Assembly (NCBI RefSeq): GCF_000003815.2
Contig: NC_049989.1
Location: 18,070,684-18,134,683 of the forward strand
Reading direction: 5' to 3'
DNA: 64,000 nucleotides
Source: Branchiostoma floridae
Lineage: Eukaryota; Chordata; Leptocardii; Amphioxiformes; Branchiostomatidae
A program made the position numbers and the translations under genes. Of the stretch, positions 12,501 to 20,428 are shown piece after piece (within the stretch, counting starts at the first letter, position 1; the number at the start of each line of letters is the position of its first letter). Below the pieces are notes generated by a model. It had not been told where the DNA came from. It saw only the letters and a list, made by a program, of their open reading frames with translations, and did not search any database.

Positions 12501-14753
12501 CAGTCAACCTCCCTGAAGATGCATCGGGCCCGGCGCCCATCTCTGCTTCCAAGCTCTGGACCACACATAGCTGCAAGCACTACAGCAAAGGGCTAGTCCA
12601 CTGGTAGTGTAGTGTGTTTGGCTTCCATACTCTTCCTCTTAGCAGAGAAAGAAGTTTGTAACATTTTTTTTGAGTCTTTGCTATAACCTGGCTACAGCAT
12701 TCAGTTTTCCTTGGTGGTCTCCCATCCAAGTACTGACCTGACAAGGGATTGTGTGTATCAATGCGCCACGGCTATAGTTCTTAGCACTGTAGTGCTCGCC
12801 TGAATTTGTTTTGTACATTTTTTACATGCCAAAACCAATACCACTAAAATACTGAGTCTGAATGTGTCTCATGTTTGTTTGTTTGTTTGTTTATTTTGTT
12901 TGTTTATTTGTCAGGTGGATGCCCAGAACCAGGTGGTGCGGAAGCTGGAGGAGAAGGAGAGGATCCTACAGAACACTCTGGCAACGCTGGAGAAGGAGGT
13001 CAACATGAGGGCACAGGCCATGGAGATGCACAAGAGAAAGGTACTGTAACTGTAGTGGGAGGGGGCGTAGCACAGGAGATAGAGAAAGGTACAGTAGTGG
13101 GAGGGGGGCATAACACAGGCCTTGGAGATGCACAAGAGAAAGATACTGTACTCTTAATCCCGAAATATTTGCAGTCGTAGGGGAAGAATATGTTTCCATA
13201 TTGTTTTTAGTTGGCGGTTAAAACAATTCATTAGTACTGACCGACAGCAAATTGCAAACAATTAATACACAAAGTTGTCCGACAATTCGACTCAAGGTAC
13301 GTAATTCAAATTGTGAGTTCAGGTCAAAAATGGCTTGTGTGCCCTCCCAGTCTGTACATAATCCTGTTAGGTGTGACGGGTCGTTCAGTTTGATATAACG
13401 AGCCTGCATTAATTTGCAGTGAGGAGGTCATTGCAAATGTAAAATCAGTAAATCAGTGCAAACATTTCAAGATTTACAGTAAGTACATGTACAATGTACT
13501 TGGTCTCAGTAGTGCAAAAAGTAGTTGCTTTATAGGCTATAAGGAATATGACCTGTAGTAAGGCTACAAAATTATGAAATTATACATGTAGGAGTATGAA
13601 CTTGCTGCAGTTGAGTACCTTGATGCTTATACTGACAGTTTCCCCTGTTTTGCAGGCCGTTGAGTCGTCACAGCTGGCGAACGACCTGAAGTTCCACCAA
13701 GACGACATCCAGCGCCAGGCAACGCATCTGGAGGAGCTTATAAAGGAGAAATCAGCTGCTGTGGAAAAGGAACAGTTCAAGCATAGAAGAACACAGGTCT
13801 GTTGGCTGTTTGTAACATCTACTCTCATGATTCTCTAATTCAAATGAAACTATACATCTGTACAAGGACATGATGAACAAAACAGTCCTTTATAATGATT
13901 ATGGGCATTACCAACATCAACTTCTTCTTGTACAGTTTAAGCTTTGTTCCAACACAAAGAAAGGAACTCGCAATAAACCCACCACTTACTACTTGCGATG
14001 AGCTTTCATTCGAATCAACACTCTTCTGTTTTCGTCCACACAGGAGGAATGTTCCAGCTTACGAAGAAAGCTTGACAGACAAAAGAAGTACGACTTCTTT
14101 GAGAATGCAGATGAGGTTCTAATGGAGGAGATCAAAACTTACAAGGTGAGACAGATCAGATCTTCAGTTTTCTGTTTCTTTGGCTCCATTTGGAGTTTGT
14201 CAGTGTCTCTAGTGTAAGTCTATTCGGGAACAGTATGGGTACATTGATGCCCTATTTTGGGCCTGAACCTAATTGGATGAGCCCTGTAAAGATCTCACTC
14301 CATTTTCCTGAGGACACTGTTTTCAAATCTTAAGCACTGCTTTCAGTGAGCATGTGGAAAATCAAGTTGCAAAGGCTGTAATATGACAAGCAAGTACCCA
14401 GAAACGCATGCAGAAATGATTTCTAAGATTTCTTAACACTGCGCCCCATGTTGAAGTTGACCAAACGTTGTATGTTATATATGTGATTGTAATGTGAATA
14501 TAATTGATTGATCAATCAATCATTTGCTTGCATCATATGTTGAGACCCACTTTAACCAAATTGTTGTTTTACATTCCAGCAAAAACTTACATGTCCCTGC
14601 TGCAACACGAGGAAAAAGGACGCCGTCCTCACCAAGTGTTTCCACGTCTTCTGCTTCGAGTGTGTCAAGACGAGATACGACACCAGACAACGCAAATGTC
14701 CCAAGTGTAATGCAGCTTTTGGTGTCAACGATTTCCATAGATTGTATATGTAG
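532..14753 (+). CDS. RNF20: RNF20/RNF40 (Bre1) E3 ubiquitin ligase, C-terminal half, 12 constitutive exons
   Basis: Exons: 532-667, 1241-1284, 1568-1645, 2651-2813, 3300-3436, 7384-7566, 11864-11992, 12368-12451, 12915-13040, 13656-13796, 14044-14145, 14580-14753. All have GT-AG borders and closing phases, giving 498 codons plus TAG; the family protein is about 975 aa, so the N-terminal half lies left of the window. Bre1 pairs with the E2 RAD6/UBE2A to monoubiquitinate histone H2B in the nucleus during transcription. Seen here: long coiled-coil segments, a Lys/Glu-rich linker (exon 2651-2813), a block reading FEDMQEQN, and a final exon with a C3HC4 RING ([26 protein letters not shown]). The last exon matches vertebrate RNF20/40 almost residue for residue. 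The donor of the 2651 exon is ambiguous: 2813 (GTATGG) or an in-frame site at 2804 (GTGATG). One intron hosts an antisense transporter gene. Several exons have decayed partial copies beside them. Confidence 0.95.
743..834. repeat. GA-rich microsatellite
   Basis: An impure (GA)n/(GACA)n run in the intron after the first visible RNF20 exon. It creates a spurious open frame on the opposite strand. Confidence 0.9.
1963..2540 (-). mobile_element. Mariner-like element, internally reduced (578 bp)
   Basis: Terminal inverted repeats of about 37 bp begin CGAGGGGCATTCAAT at both ends and read on to AATGCCCCTGACCCA. The element is flanked by TA on both sides (1961-1962 and 2541-2542), the target duplication typical of Tc1/mariner. 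It carries only a fragment of a transposase on the minus strand, so it is a non-autonomous derivative lodged in an RNF20 intron. TIRs and TA duplication are seen directly; family assignment is by established hallmarks. Confidence 0.9.
2049..2357 (-). pseudogene. Mariner transposase N-terminal fragment
   Basis: From the ATG at 2357 the frame encodes about 100 aa with the HTH_48-type DNA-binding region of mariner transposases: a segment [10 protein letters not shown], then [14 protein letters not shown], then a basic/proline linker. The frame ends soon after in unrelated sequence, and the catalytic DD(D/E) domain is absent. It lies inside the element bounded at 1963-2540, so it cannot move the element by itself. 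Confidence 0.85.
3586..3772. mobile_element. Fold-back MITE-like element, GCTAGTTCACCTTTAT family
   Basis: The left end GCTAGTTCACCTTTAT is mirrored by AAGGTGAACTAGC at the right end, with inner arms around AACGGATATAGGTTACC. A related copy lies at 50063-50270 and terminal fragments at about 55910 and 56080. No coding capacity. Confidence 0.75.
4159..4382. mobile_element. Fold-back element, CATTATGTTGCAA termini
   Basis: Left arm CATTATGTTGCAATTTTAAA..TTTACATC is repeated inverted at 4330-4382. The arms are about 50 bp around a core of about 120 bp. Intronic in RNF20; no ORF. Confidence 0.75.
4635..5072. mobile_element. Fold-back element with CAGGGCTCRAAATA termini and internal TACCTGCACC repeats
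   Basis: Ends CAGGGCTCAAAATACC and TTTCGAGCCCTG are inverted repeats. The interior is rich in GTGCAGGTA / TACCTGCAC words in both orientations. A second copy lies at 58043-58393. It ends only about 50 bp before the extra RNF20 exon candidate at 5125. Confidence 0.75.
5125..5196 (+). other. RNF20: Extra in-frame RNF20 cassette exon candidate (duplicate of the start of the 7384 exon)
   Basis: An acceptor (TTATCTAG) precedes an open 72-nt segment beginning [17 protein letters not shown] and ending before a good donor GTGAGT at 5197; a nearer GTGTGT at 5191 also keeps frame. The main exon at 7384 begins [17 protein letters not shown]. Vertebrate RNF20 has this segment once. If spliced in, the exon would add 24 residues without changing frame and lengthen the coiled coil. 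It could instead be a decaying duplicate. Not counted in the main coding model. Confidence 0.5.
5297..5704. mobile_element. Fold-back element, GGCCTAGGAAAAAA termini
   Basis: Left terminus GGCCTAGGAAAAAAAATGTT is mirrored by ACATTTTTTCCTAGGCC on the right, with longer arms reading TGTTGTGTTTCC. A second copy lies at 48216-48582, and right-end fragments recur at about 56878 and 57038. Confidence 0.8.
6062..6695. mobile_element. Fold-back element with ACCAATTTAATTT-type ends
   Basis: The left end resembles TTACCAATTTAATTTGTTGG and the right end its diverged inverse (CCAAAAAATTAAATCGGTA). The same terminus defines the cleaner element at 38057-38427, and single ends occur near 30770-30805 and 51440-51470. 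It holds a 78-bp direct tandem duplication (6252-6329 and 6330-6407). Confidence 0.55.
6252..6407. repeat. 78-bp tandem duplication (two near-identical units)
   Basis: GTCAATTGGCGGAAATTTGC recurs exactly 78 bp later and the units are almost identical. Because 78 is a multiple of three, a chance ORF shows a repeated 26-residue block. Not thought to be coding. Confidence 0.85.
7010..7200 (+). repeat. Two decayed copies of an RNF20 exon acceptor region
   Basis: At 7033 and 7151 the sequences CTGATGGCCGCCGAC and TTGATGGCTGCCGAC follow polypyrimidine tracts (CTCCCTTACCCAG). They copy the acceptor and first codons of the exon at 7384, preceded by the same TATTAAGTCTT.. upstream words. The units are 118 bp apart, and only about 15 bp of exon is kept. 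They are not usable exons. Confidence 0.8.
7235..7332 (+). mobile_element. Short dispersed element beginning AGCCTGACTAAAATC
   Basis: About 100 bp running from AGCCTGACTAAAATCGCGC to GTAAACACAGGCT. An inverted-orientation relative lies at 15926-16031, and a partial one is near 19130-19170. No ORF. Confidence 0.6.
7690..7850 (+). repeat. Decayed copy of the 3' end of the RNF20 exon 7384-7566 with its donor
   Basis: AACTCCAGAAAAGTCTCGCT at 7534 recurs at 7708, an offset of 174 bp, followed by CAGGTCAGGAAAATA as at the true donor; one A is lost in the copy. The flanking words TTGTGGTA..CCGAAAGGGAG recur too. The copy has a donor but no acceptor or upstream exon, so it is inert or a decoy donor. 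Confidence 0.85.
8725..10023 (-). CDS. Intronless SLC35G/EamA-type (drug/metabolite transporter superfamily) membrane protein, 432 aa
   Basis: The first ATG of the frame is at 10023 (MAGNSYRLL); an open stretch upstream has no ATG. Residues 1-99 are hydrophilic and acidic and contain a perfect [DE]xxxL[LI] dileucine signal (ERDPLL, 45-50), the kind read by AP adaptors for endolysosomal sorting. From residue 101 about ten hydrophobic segments follow in two halves, with the EamA-like C-terminal repeat ending [16 protein letters not shown]. This fits the DMT superfamily, closest in character to SLC35G; the substrate cannot be told. The gene sits antisense inside the RNF20 intron 7567-11863, intronless, which suggests a retrocopy origin or an ancestrally intronless gene. 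Tandemly duplicated 5' flank lies at 10072-10240. Confidence 0.85.
   Translation of the reverse strand: MAGNSYRLLSAYRYLPLTLRHVYSAQQDEPTQDENSRESQMTAGERDPLLFPAETSSDSEFEDVNFQSSQTTAEQDSPFPGAVTGLDSDSGQEEEPETPSSIVGAVLVVLSAAVFALAERCLSLCKAAGAVTSHLLLLRSVSFFTLNLAAMTILAVVKSHVRQATGPDRSNLRVKSQLPMLIAVGMATTVATLLTSLSYLFDIPGESFQAFILTMTPTYTTTFSFFLTGDKFAAKKVWPMAVCFVGSFIYIVGVPKPESDKDTMQIKYIIVLFLPLVVSIAFVTARALLKNNVHPTTVVFSVQLTSILFLLPFTLRYVYGSLSYAYETLSYGNIFNYSTEIWVAMFGYIACHCTATYLLYFGLKYEKAGIVQVLLGGIIPFSLVLSYAMFGRVPFPSQTIGGAIIAIGVAALVGLTCWESPPCSGDVHVTVA
10072..10240. repeat. 95-bp tandem duplication in the 5' flank of the transporter gene
   Basis: CAGCAGACTGTCTTTGTTCC..GTGCCCAAATTGTT is followed about 95 bp later by CAGCAGAAGACTGTCTCTGT..GTGCCCAAATTGTT, and both end near TGGATCA. 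It lies just upstream of the minus-strand ATG at 10023, so it may form part of the 5' UTR or promoter. Confidence 0.75.
10929..11510. repeat. Diverged local duplication in an RNF20 intron
   Basis: AGTGAGACATCTTGCCTTAG (about 10951) recurs as AGTGAGACGTCTTGCCTTAG (about 11506), and ACACAGACAAAATCA at 11025 recurs at 11343 with its downstream TTTTGTGTTTGT..AACTCAGAACCA block. Order and spacing differ, so this is an older, rearranged duplication. No coding signal. Confidence 0.65.
11537..11782. mobile_element. Fold-back element with about 73-bp near-perfect arms
   Basis: The left arm (TCTTTGTTTATAGC..CACCAGGATTT, 11537-11609) is repeated inverted at 11710-11782 with only a few mismatches, around a core of about 100 bp. 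The arms are long enough to give near-identical chance ORFs on both strands. It lies about 80 bp upstream of the RNF20 exon at 11864. Confidence 0.9.
12097..12240 (+). repeat. Decayed copy of the 3' part of RNF20 exon 11864-11992 with its donor
   Basis: CAACTTCAAACTCATGTCAG at 11971 recurs at 12151, exactly 180 bp later, including the exon end and donor (AGAGGTGGGGA) and the intron words GACTGTGCTTGTTATAG and GAAGAACAGGATGATTAAG. No acceptor with the matching exon start is kept. Copies are close to identical, so the duplication is fairly recent. Confidence 0.9.
13041..13150 (+). repeat. Short duplicated pieces of the 3' end of RNF20 exon 12915-13040
   Basis: GGAGATGCACAAGAGAAAG followed by GTACTGTA at the true donor recurs at about 13125 as GGAGATGCACAAGAGAAAG followed by ATACTGTA; the donor G is lost. 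AGTGGGAGGGGG words repeat between them. Confidence 0.75.
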
Positions 14754-14771
14754 CTCCGACGTTACCATTCC

Positions 14772-15013
14772 TTAAGGTGGTATCTCACTGCACTTGGGGC
14801 GCCGGTGCGGCACTGCGGGGTTTGAAAGATTACTCAAGATAAAGAACAAGTTTTCTTACGTTTTGTGTATTTTGTTGTATTCTAAGTCATGCTTTTACGT
14901 ATTAGGCAATATCTAAATTATAAAAAATCGGCAAAAATAACGCAACAGTGCCGCAGTGAACGAACCCTGCAGTGCCGCACAGGTGCCCCAAGTGCAGTGA
15001 GATACCACCTTTA
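14772..15013. mobile_element. MITE with AAGGTGGTATCTCACTGCAC ends in the RNF20 3' UTR
   Basis: The left end AAGGTGGTATCTCACTGCAC is exactly mirrored by GTGCAGTGAGATACCACCTT, giving terminal inverted repeats of about 27 bp and an element of about 240 bp. The flanks show TTA-like duplications. It begins 18 bp after the RNF20 stop codon and so should be transcribed as part of the 3' UTR. Confidence 0.9.
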
Positions 15014-15602
15014 CTTCCCTGTTCCTAGAACACAAGTTTTAGAGCTTTTTGAGTAATCTTTCGAAACTAGGAGTTTAAAGCAGAAGTACATGCCAATATC
15101 AGTCACATTAGGCAAACTACAGCATTGCTTGTGTGCATTTCTGAAACATTTTGAAAGGCTATAGTTAAATAACAATGAAGGAAACTACAGGACCAGGCTA
15201 ATAGTGTTATCAAAATGGTACTCAGGACCAAGAAAAGAGGAAAGTGGCATATGTTGATGTTAGGAAAAGACTATTTGCTAGCAAATTTATGGGTACATAC
15301 TACATAATTTCATCCTTTAAAAGCATTGTTTACTGTATTGTGCGCTCGCAGTATGCAATGGCACATCTGTGATTCGTTTTTCAGTTTTTATTAGCTCAAG
15401 AATTAATCTGTTGGTAGAAACCGTTCTGAAGCAATGTTGAACTTTCATTTTCTAACTAAAATATTGGAAGTACTGTACCCAAGTTTTCAACTATCCAGCT
15501 CCAGTTACGTTGGACAAAGCAAGTACTTGACATAGCACCAAATGTTTTCAGCAAGAGGGGTATACAAAGCTATTTTTCTCAAGGCCTTACATCCATCCCT
15601 AA

Positions 15603-15796
15603 ATACCCCTGTCACATGTAGCGAAAATCGATTGGACGACGAGTCTGCGAGCTCTAAATTACGAGGAGGCATGGCCCTGATGCCGACGAAGAAATGGCAG
15701 AGTTCCCCCCTTCGCGTCAGGGTCATGCCTCCTCGTAATTTAGAGCTCGCAGACTCGTCGTCCGATCGGTTTTCGCTACATGTGGCGGGAGTATAA
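15603..15796. mobile_element. Fold-back element with long arms (CACATGTAGCGAAAA)
   Basis: The left arm 15612-15681 (CACATGTAGCGAAAATCGAT..GAGGAGGCATG) is mirrored at 15720-15786 around a core of about 40 bp that includes CCTGATGCCGACGAAG. Probable transcribed hairpin in the RNF20 3' UTR. Confidence 0.85.
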
Positions 15797-15925
15797 CAGA
15801 GATGGGGTGTGCCACAGACTGTGATTTATAATCCACTGCTTATAGAGCTTACGTGTTCCAGTTGCAAAACATGACATCACAGAGGCTTTGGATAACTCTT
15901 TCTTTGACAAAGACTGGAGTTGGAC

Positions 15926-16031
15926 ATAACCTGTGTTTACACAATCTCTCGCTCGCTGGGGGTAATGACCCCCCCTCCTAGGTGGTGGCAAGTGTTAGAC
16001 CGACGGCTAGGAGCGTGATTTTAGTCAGGCT
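15926..16031 (-). mobile_element. Inverted copy of the AGCCTGACTAAAATC element
   Basis: Read on the minus strand it begins AGCCTGACTAAAATCACGC and ends with GTGTAAACACAGGT, matching the copy at 7235-7332. The middle is diverged. Confidence 0.6.
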
Positions 16032-16214
16032 CGAGTTGGACAGTGGAAAATATGGTTCAACTTTCATGTTGGAAGTGACAGTCCAACTTTGCTTCAGGAT
16101 TAATTTTTTATTCTTTTTTTTTTTAAACCCCATGCCTCAGGAGTTGGCATGTTGTAGAGTTTATGTCACTGCCATGGAAGCTGTCATGTGCCAGAGTCAA
16201 ACTACATGTATGTC

Positions 16215-16220
16215 AATAAA
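16215..16220 (+). terminator. Candidate polyadenylation signal for RNF20 (AATAAA)
   Basis: First clear AATAAA downstream of the RNF20 stop (14753) on the plus strand. It implies a 3' UTR of about 1.5 kb containing two fold-back elements. No transcript evidence is available. Confidence 0.35.
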
Positions 16221-16290
16221 CCACAACATACAAGTACAAAGTTCATATACTTGTCTTGTTGTTCTTTTGATTTATATTGTTACTGTGCAT

Positions 16291-16495
16291 TTGTAAATGC
16301 ATTTAAGTTTGCGGGGATTTGCTTTCGCGGTAGTGGGAAAATGGAGTGCTGTGGTTTGCGGTAGCGCCATAGACTGTAGTCACATCGTATAAATATAATG
16401 GAAAAATGTTAGCGGTGGTTTTAAGTTAGCAGTGAAGTGGCCACCGCAAAAACCACGAACATAAAACTACCGCAAACTTTTCTGCATTTACAGTA
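16291..16495. mobile_element. Fold-back element, GTAAATGCATTTAAGTTTGCGG family (copy 1)
   Basis: Ends TGTAAATGCATTTAAGTTTG and CTGCATTTACAGTA are inverted, and the interior carries GCGGTAGCGCCA..GACTGTAG and AAGTGGCCACCGC. Two more copies lie at 37398-37615 and 60769-60981, with fragments near 3890-4060 and 48080-48130. Confidence 0.85.
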
Positions 16496-17536
16496 CATAA
16501 ATAGAGCCGTGTTCGGGTATATATTGTACATATTTTCCAAGCAGATTTTTTTTGTTTGGGGAAGATATTGGCTGACATTTCTTACAGCTGCTTCCCTAAG
16601 GCAGGCTGCCATAAGAAATGCCAACCACTTTTACTATCCCCCAATCAAAACCTCTGCTTAGAGCATATACACTGTATTTTACATTGGATTCTCCTGTCGA
16701 TTTTTTGACAGATGAACAGTCACTTGCTGAGCTGGGTTCGGCGACCTGTTTGCCTGGCCTTCACATGACTTTTTAAGGTGTAGGAAGTGTGCACTTTCTT
16801 CTCCACCCTCTTGTCTACTGATTCTCATAGTCCCACAGGTGCAGGAACTGCCACATGTGAGACGGCCCAAGCAGATGCAGCTTTTTTTATTTGGAGTATT
16901 TTTATTTGAAAAAGGCCCACAACATAGCATTCATTTCTATTCTAGACTATGTTACAACATGTATATGTTCTTGCATCACTTTGCTTAAGTCCCTACCCAA
17001 ATTTCATGACGTAAGCCTTGATATGAACCTGACTTTGTCGGCTTCCTTATATGAACTTTTAGCTTCCAACGACTCCACAATGCAGGGTACCTTCTACATT
17101 AGTGTGACATGAAGTCAGATGCTACGCATACCAACATAAACATAGTGTATCGCATATGTACAAATAGAGCCTTTTGAACCATAGCTCATAACGTGATGGC
17201 ATTAAATGGCCAACTGCTAACATTACACTTCCCGAAGATCAGAATTTTCGAACAAACGCAAACTAGAAAACGAGTCTCTGAGCTCACTTCAGGAATATCA
17301 CTGTGTGTAGCACAAATTGATGACCTAGGTTTAAACTAATTAGGTTTAAGAAAATCGCTACAACTAGAAGACATATGAGATAATATGACCGTGAGAACGA
17401 ATAAAGTTTTTTAAAAATACGGGATAATATTGATATCTAATTCATGAATTGGACAAAAATGGTAATATTGATGGGTACTACTGTTCAAATGAATCCAAAT
17501 AAGGATTAGAAAACGGGCAATATTGATAGCTATTGT
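16496..17536. other. Intergenic region between RNF20 and the small heat-shock gene
   Basis: I see no convincing gene. On the minus strand AATAAA signals (TTTATT on plus at about 16887 and 16901) could serve the heat-shock gene at 17537, about 640 bp beyond its stop. Confidence 0.4.
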
Positions 17537-18190
17537 TCACATGAATCCCATGGCAGAGTCCACGTCTTCATACTCTGTCTTCCAGTGTTCTTGTTTCTCT
17601 TCCACCTTCTGCGTCGCCGGTCCCACCTGTGTTGTCAGCACGGAAACTACCCGGCCCCGCGGTTTGTCCTCCACGGGTTTCGGGAGGGGGGCCTCCACCG
17701 TCAGAACACCGTCTTCGGACAGGTTGGATGTTACGGTGAGCGGATCCACCCCCTCCGGAAGCAGGTACTGACGGTTGAACTCCCGAGAGACGAGTCCGTG
17801 CTGGTCTTGGGTCTCTTCGTGCTTCCCGTGGACGTGGACCTTGTTGTCGATGGTTTTCACGGTCAGGTCCCCGGATGAGAACGCGGAAACGTCCAAGCGG
17901 GCGACGAACTTTCCATCCTCCACTTTTACCTCGGAGAACCCTTCCTTATCCGACTTGAGGCGGCGGCGGGGTAGGGCGTACCCGCCCGGCGAAGTCGGCG
18001 GCCCGAAGTCCGAAAACGCAAGACCCTCTCCGAACGCCTGGTCGAGGAGACGAGAGTGATATTTCGGGAAGTCGAAGCTGAAAGTCCGCGACCACAGAGG
18101 CCCGAGCACGGCAGACGGAGACACGGGCTCGTAGGTGAAATTTCCCGGGGAAAGATACACTGCGCTCCCTGGACGTCCACCCTGTGCCAT
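17537..18190 (-). CDS. Small heat-shock protein (alpha-crystallin/HSP20 family), 217 aa, intronless
   Basis: ATP-independent holdase chaperone of the cytosol or nucleus that binds unfolding proteins and forms oligomers. Start at 18190 (MAQGGRPGS) is chosen because the longer open frame upstream (to 18307) is hydrophobic and unlike the family. Residues 46-58 (SRLLDQAFGEGLA) match the SRLFDQ.FG motif of animal HSPB N-termini. The alpha-crystallin domain spans about 86-168, with SREFNRQYLLPEGVDP (135-150; the conserved Arg of the dimer interface lies here) and the closing GVLTVEAPLP (161-170). The tail is acidic and has no obvious I-x-I motif. The vertebrate orthologue cannot be chosen. A heat-shock-element-like cluster lies upstream at 19980-20014. 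Confidence 0.93.
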   Translation of the reverse strand: MAQGGRPGSAVYLSPGNFTYEPVSPSAVLGPLWSRTFSFDFPKYHSRLLDQAFGEGLAFSDFGPPTSPGGYALPRRRLKSDKEGFSEVKVEDGKFVARLDVSAFSSGDLTVKTIDNKVHVHGKHEETQDQHGLVSREFNRQYLLPEGVDPLTVTSNLSEDGVLTVEAPLPKPVEDKPRGRVVSVLTTQVGPATQKVEEKQEHWKTEYEDVDSAMGFM

Positions 18191-20104
18191 TATCGAACAA
18201 TTTTCTATAACATAAATCAGGAAAATAGGAAGAAATCCCAAGGGAAACGACGCAAGCACTTGTGCTCTCTTCTCTCTCTTTTCAGCCCCAGACAGTCCAG
18301 TACACACTTGTAACCGAATATCTGACTCATATCGCCGCTTTTGGAAAACATGACATCCCAGAAATAGTACAGGGGGCTTAGTCAGCTCGCTAAAGGGTCA
18401 CATTTGATATGTTTATGACAAATACTAGTACATGTATTGCGTTTGGCCGACTGATGTTGTCGTAACAAGAGATGTCCTACGCCGTTGTTTGTAAATATAT
18501 GCTTTGCAAATATATGCTTAGGGTCCGACTCATGGTATTCGTCGTCGTGCGATAGTCGTACGATCGCAAATTGGAGGCATTCTTAGGTTATCGTACATTC
18601 ATCTTACAAGAATCAGCTGTTTTATAATATTAGGTTGTCTTAAACCTTACTGGCGGTTGGTTTTTATCATAGTCTGCTTAAAAATTCTACGAAATCAAAA
18701 TCATCCGACGACCGACAATGAATATAATTGCACTGTTGAAGACCTACACATTGTAAAAACTTCAAGTAAAAATCCTAGAGTATGAACGATCCCATATCGA
18801 AGTCATGAACAAGCCACCTTAGGTTGAACTGTACGCCTGATTTAGTTTAAAGGCAATCAGTGGGTGCAACTTGAGAGTTTCACTTTCAGAGCCTCATTTG
18901 CCCATAGATCAATGTCAATGACAACTAGCGGTCATGTCGCTATATATAGAGGACGTACAGTACATGCATATAGATTGGTGCCAATGTATCTATCCCTCAT
19001 AGTAAACGTGGATAGTCGAGGCATTTTGATGGCGGGCCTTTTGCGATATCTCCCGTCACACATTCAGGACCTTCCCACGATTTGACCGACCAATCCCAAA
19101 TTAAGGTTGGTGCCTGATTGGGAGTAGCCTGAAATCAATCCTGTTCTAGCCTGATTAAATCTCGCTTATAGCAGCCCGCCCTTCATCCGCCGGCGGGGGG
19201 CCAGTTACAGCCCTGGACAGCGGAGTTTGCGTTACGCAGACTAATCCTGTTCTAGTTCGAATTCCCTCTCTGTAGCTAGTAGCATCAGATGCAAGCAGAA
19301 TATGCATATGACTGTCCTGATTTTTTTTTTCGAAATTAATAGTCGGCTGGAACAGACGACATTTACGGACTAGTAGGCAAAGCTTCCGGCCGTGCGCAGA
19401 TGACTATGTTTACGACCAACTCCCAACCATGGTCTGGATATGGTCTTTTAATGTATCAGTGTCACTAGGGAAATGACACCCTCCTTTTTGAAACTTCTTT
19501 ATGTACTGATGATAAAACTGATGAATCAAAAAGATGTTTAGCTGAATTCAGGATGGAATATCTACAGATACATCTTTCCCTTTTACAATTCTAACAGGAA
19601 CACAAAATGTACTGCATGCACCCATGAATAACAACGTCAGCATCATAAATAAACTTTATTCAAAACGAACGTCTTGCACCGGGTACAAACTGCATATGAT
19701 TTCCGACATTACCGACATAAAATATATTGCACATTTTTCAAATGATAAACTTTTAACACAATAACAGTGTGGTTCGTCCGACTTCTTCAATACATTTTGG
19801 CACTTTAAACCTATTCGATGGGTTTGATATGTTAGTATGAAAACGTCATTGATGTATTATAAGATTTCACAGAAAAAAACGCGCGTTGCGCTCTAATTAC
19901 GTCGCCCATGCATAACACATATACCAGTACATTACGCACAAAACTGACGATTGGGAGGGAAGCAATCGTTTGCGCTACTTTCTAGAAAGTTCTAAAAGTG
20001 GAAGGTTTCCAGAACTAAGAAAGGTGTCATGTTTCAACGATTGCTAGTGTAGTTGCTCTTTAACGTTTGTTTACTGTCAAGGAGGTCACTGGCGACCTTG
20101 GTAC
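18191..20104. other. Upstream region of the small heat-shock gene
   Basis: No gene is seen. The region holds a TATATATA run near 18942, a partial AGCCTGA..TTAAATC repeat near 19130-19170, AT-rich stretches, and the heat-shock-element-like cluster described separately. Confidence 0.4.
19980..20014. promoter_or_regulatory. Heat-shock-element-like cluster
   Basis: TTCTAGAAAGTTC (19980-19992) is a perfect three-unit nTTCnnGAAnnTTCn array, the binding consensus of trimeric HSF. A further two-unit TTCCAGAA lies at 20007-20014. The nearest gene transcribed away from it is the small heat-shock gene (ATG at 18190, about 1.8 kb), so it would be a distal element or point to an unseen upstream 5' exon. 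Function is inferred from motif only. Confidence 0.5.
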
Positions 20105-20393
20105 AAGTGGGTCCACACGTGCGTATATTTTCAAGTGCGTTTGAGGTCCGTATGGAAGTTTTAACTTCTACCAGGCTCCACAGGTCAATGGAAAAATAGT
20201 AGAAATTGGACAAATATAGACAGATAACATGACAAACGAGTTATCTAGCCGAGGAGTATGATTTGCGACTAGCTTACTTTCCTGGCATGTTATCTGCTTA
20301 TATGTGCCAACGACCTGTGGAGCCTGGTAGAGGCTAAAACTTCCATAAGGACCTCATACGGACTTAAAGACATACGCACATGTGCACCCACCT
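20105..20393. mobile_element. Fold-back MITE, GTGGGTCCACACGTGCG ends (copy 1)
   Basis: The left end AAGTGGGTCCACACGTGCGT is mirrored by ACGCACATGTGCACCCACCTT. The inner arms carry ACCAGGCTCCACAGG and ATAGACAGATAACATG with their inverses. A second copy lies at 21761-22062 in the last intron of the neighbouring gene. It abuts the 3' end (20429) of that gene. Confidence 0.9.
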
Positions 20394-20428
20394 TACTATC
20401 ATAATATGGTTGAACAGTACTATCCGTT

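Noticed and set aside
18191-18307. N-terminal extension of the small heat-shock protein by 39 residues
   Set aside because: The segment is hydrophobic and unlike the family; the ATG at 18190 gives a typical N-terminus.
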